Positions 63,820 through 64,000 of a DNA stretch of 64,000 nucleotides are shown here, one piece after another. The DNA lies in contig NZ_AP019740.1 of the NCBI RefSeq assembly GCF_006757745.1, positions 2,914,001 to 2,978,000 on the forward strand, in the 5' to 3' direction. Numbering within the stretch: the stretch's first letter is position 1; each line of letters opens with the position of its first letter. Source of the stretch: Acinetobacter radioresistens DSM 6976 = NBRC 102413 = CIP 103788. GTDB taxonomy: Bacteria > Pseudomonadota > Gammaproteobacteria > Pseudomonadales > Moraxellaceae. The notes under the pieces are model-generated. The model had not been told where the DNA came from. It ran no database searches and was given only the letters and a program-made list of their open reading frames with translations. A program made the position numbers and the translations under genes.

Positions 63820-64000
63820 GTGCAAATAACAGCAGGTCGTCCTAAAGATTTGGAAAAACGAGCCCGGATCCTGGCCGCAGCCAAGTGTATGTTTTTAAAA
63901 CAGGGCTATCACGGCTCCAGTATGAACCAGATTGCATCTGAAGCCGGTGTAACCAAGCTGACGGTCTATAATCATTTTCAGGACAAAGCCACTTTATTTA
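63820..64000 (+). CDS. TetR/AcrR family regulator, N-terminal part (cut by window end)
   Basis: The first 60 codons of a regulator from GTG 63820. The HTH region is visible: Lys-Arg-Ala-Arg-Ile-Leu-Ala-Ala-Ala-Lys, then Met-Asn-Gln-Ile-Ala-Ser-Glu-Ala-Gly-Val-Thr-Lys-Leu-Thr-Val-Tyr-Asn-His-Phe. An ATG at 63815 is out of frame. It is divergent from the RND operon, so it is probably its repressor. The remainder lies outside the window. Confidence 0.88.
   Translation, partial: MQITAGRPKDLEKRARILAAAKCMFLKQGYHGSSMNQIASEAGVTKLTVYNHFQDKATLF

Overview
The window is a 64 kb stretch of Gammaproteobacterial chromosome. It almost certainly comes from the genus Acinetobacter: the DNA is A+T-leaning with dense short operons, and gene contents such as E. 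coli-type GshA, the RibBA-like/RibH/NusB/ThiL/PgpA run, GlmU-GlmS, an SseA-Psd pair and dapA-bamC-purC fit it. I cannot fix the species. No tRNA, rRNA, CRISPR array, insertion sequence or prophage gene was recognised. Most of the window is ordinary housekeeping chromosome, with a few accessory or regulatory islands.

Layout. Positions 1-5.1 kb hold the end of an unknown gene, dsbB, gshA and three less characterised genes (DUF924, a lipoprotein, DUF445). From 5.1 to 9.6 kb come a PLP aminotransferase, a MATE pump, and a short-chain dehydrogenase divergent from a TetR regulator. From 9.8 to 15 kb are phoB-phoR with candidate Pho boxes, a translationally coupled sseA-psd pair and pncB. From 15 to 22 kb are an exported catalase with an ankyrin partner, dtd, an SCP2-domain protein, serB, and a membrane coiled-coil protein beside serB as in E. 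coli. From 22.2 to 29 kb is a co-directional block: riboflavin (ribBA-like, ribH), nusB, thiL, pgpA, then glmU and glmS for UDP-GlcNAc.

From 29 to 35 kb is an accessory stretch: an EamA exporter with an odd start, a MocR regulator, a BASS-family transporter, nicotinamidase and an MhpT-like transporter. From 35.6 to 38 kb is dapA-bamC-purC. From 38 to 41 kb are a MINPP-like histidine phosphatase lipoprotein and a DUF378 protein in very A+T-rich DNA. From 41 to 45.4 kb are rarA, a PQQ-type dehydrogenase, a MerR/CDF metal-resistance pair with a near-textbook MerR promoter, YcgN and a 52-residue membrane protein. From 45.5 to 55.4 kb are a dienelactone hydrolase, HIT protein, mutY, M23 peptidase, tag, an alcohol dehydrogenase, a second MocR regulator, and a LysR/aldo-keto reductase/MFS group. 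From 55.4 to 64 kb are a START protein, dapB, a small exported protein, dnaJ, a small membrane protein, and an RND efflux operon with the beginning of a divergent TetR regulator.

Themes. Several genes feed cell-wall and lysine synthesis (dapA, dapB, glmU, glmS). NAD salvage appears twice (pncB, pncA). DNA repair is represented by mutY, tag and rarA. The most informative non-coding signals are palindromes placed in divergent promoters (SDR/TetR, MerR/CDF, RND/TetR) and direct repeats in front of phoB. I found no clearly new multigene system. The best leads are the MINPP-like phosphatase, the CDF transporter with an altered metal site, the EamA gene lacking a normal start codon, and the RibBA-like protein without GTP cyclohydrolase II residues.
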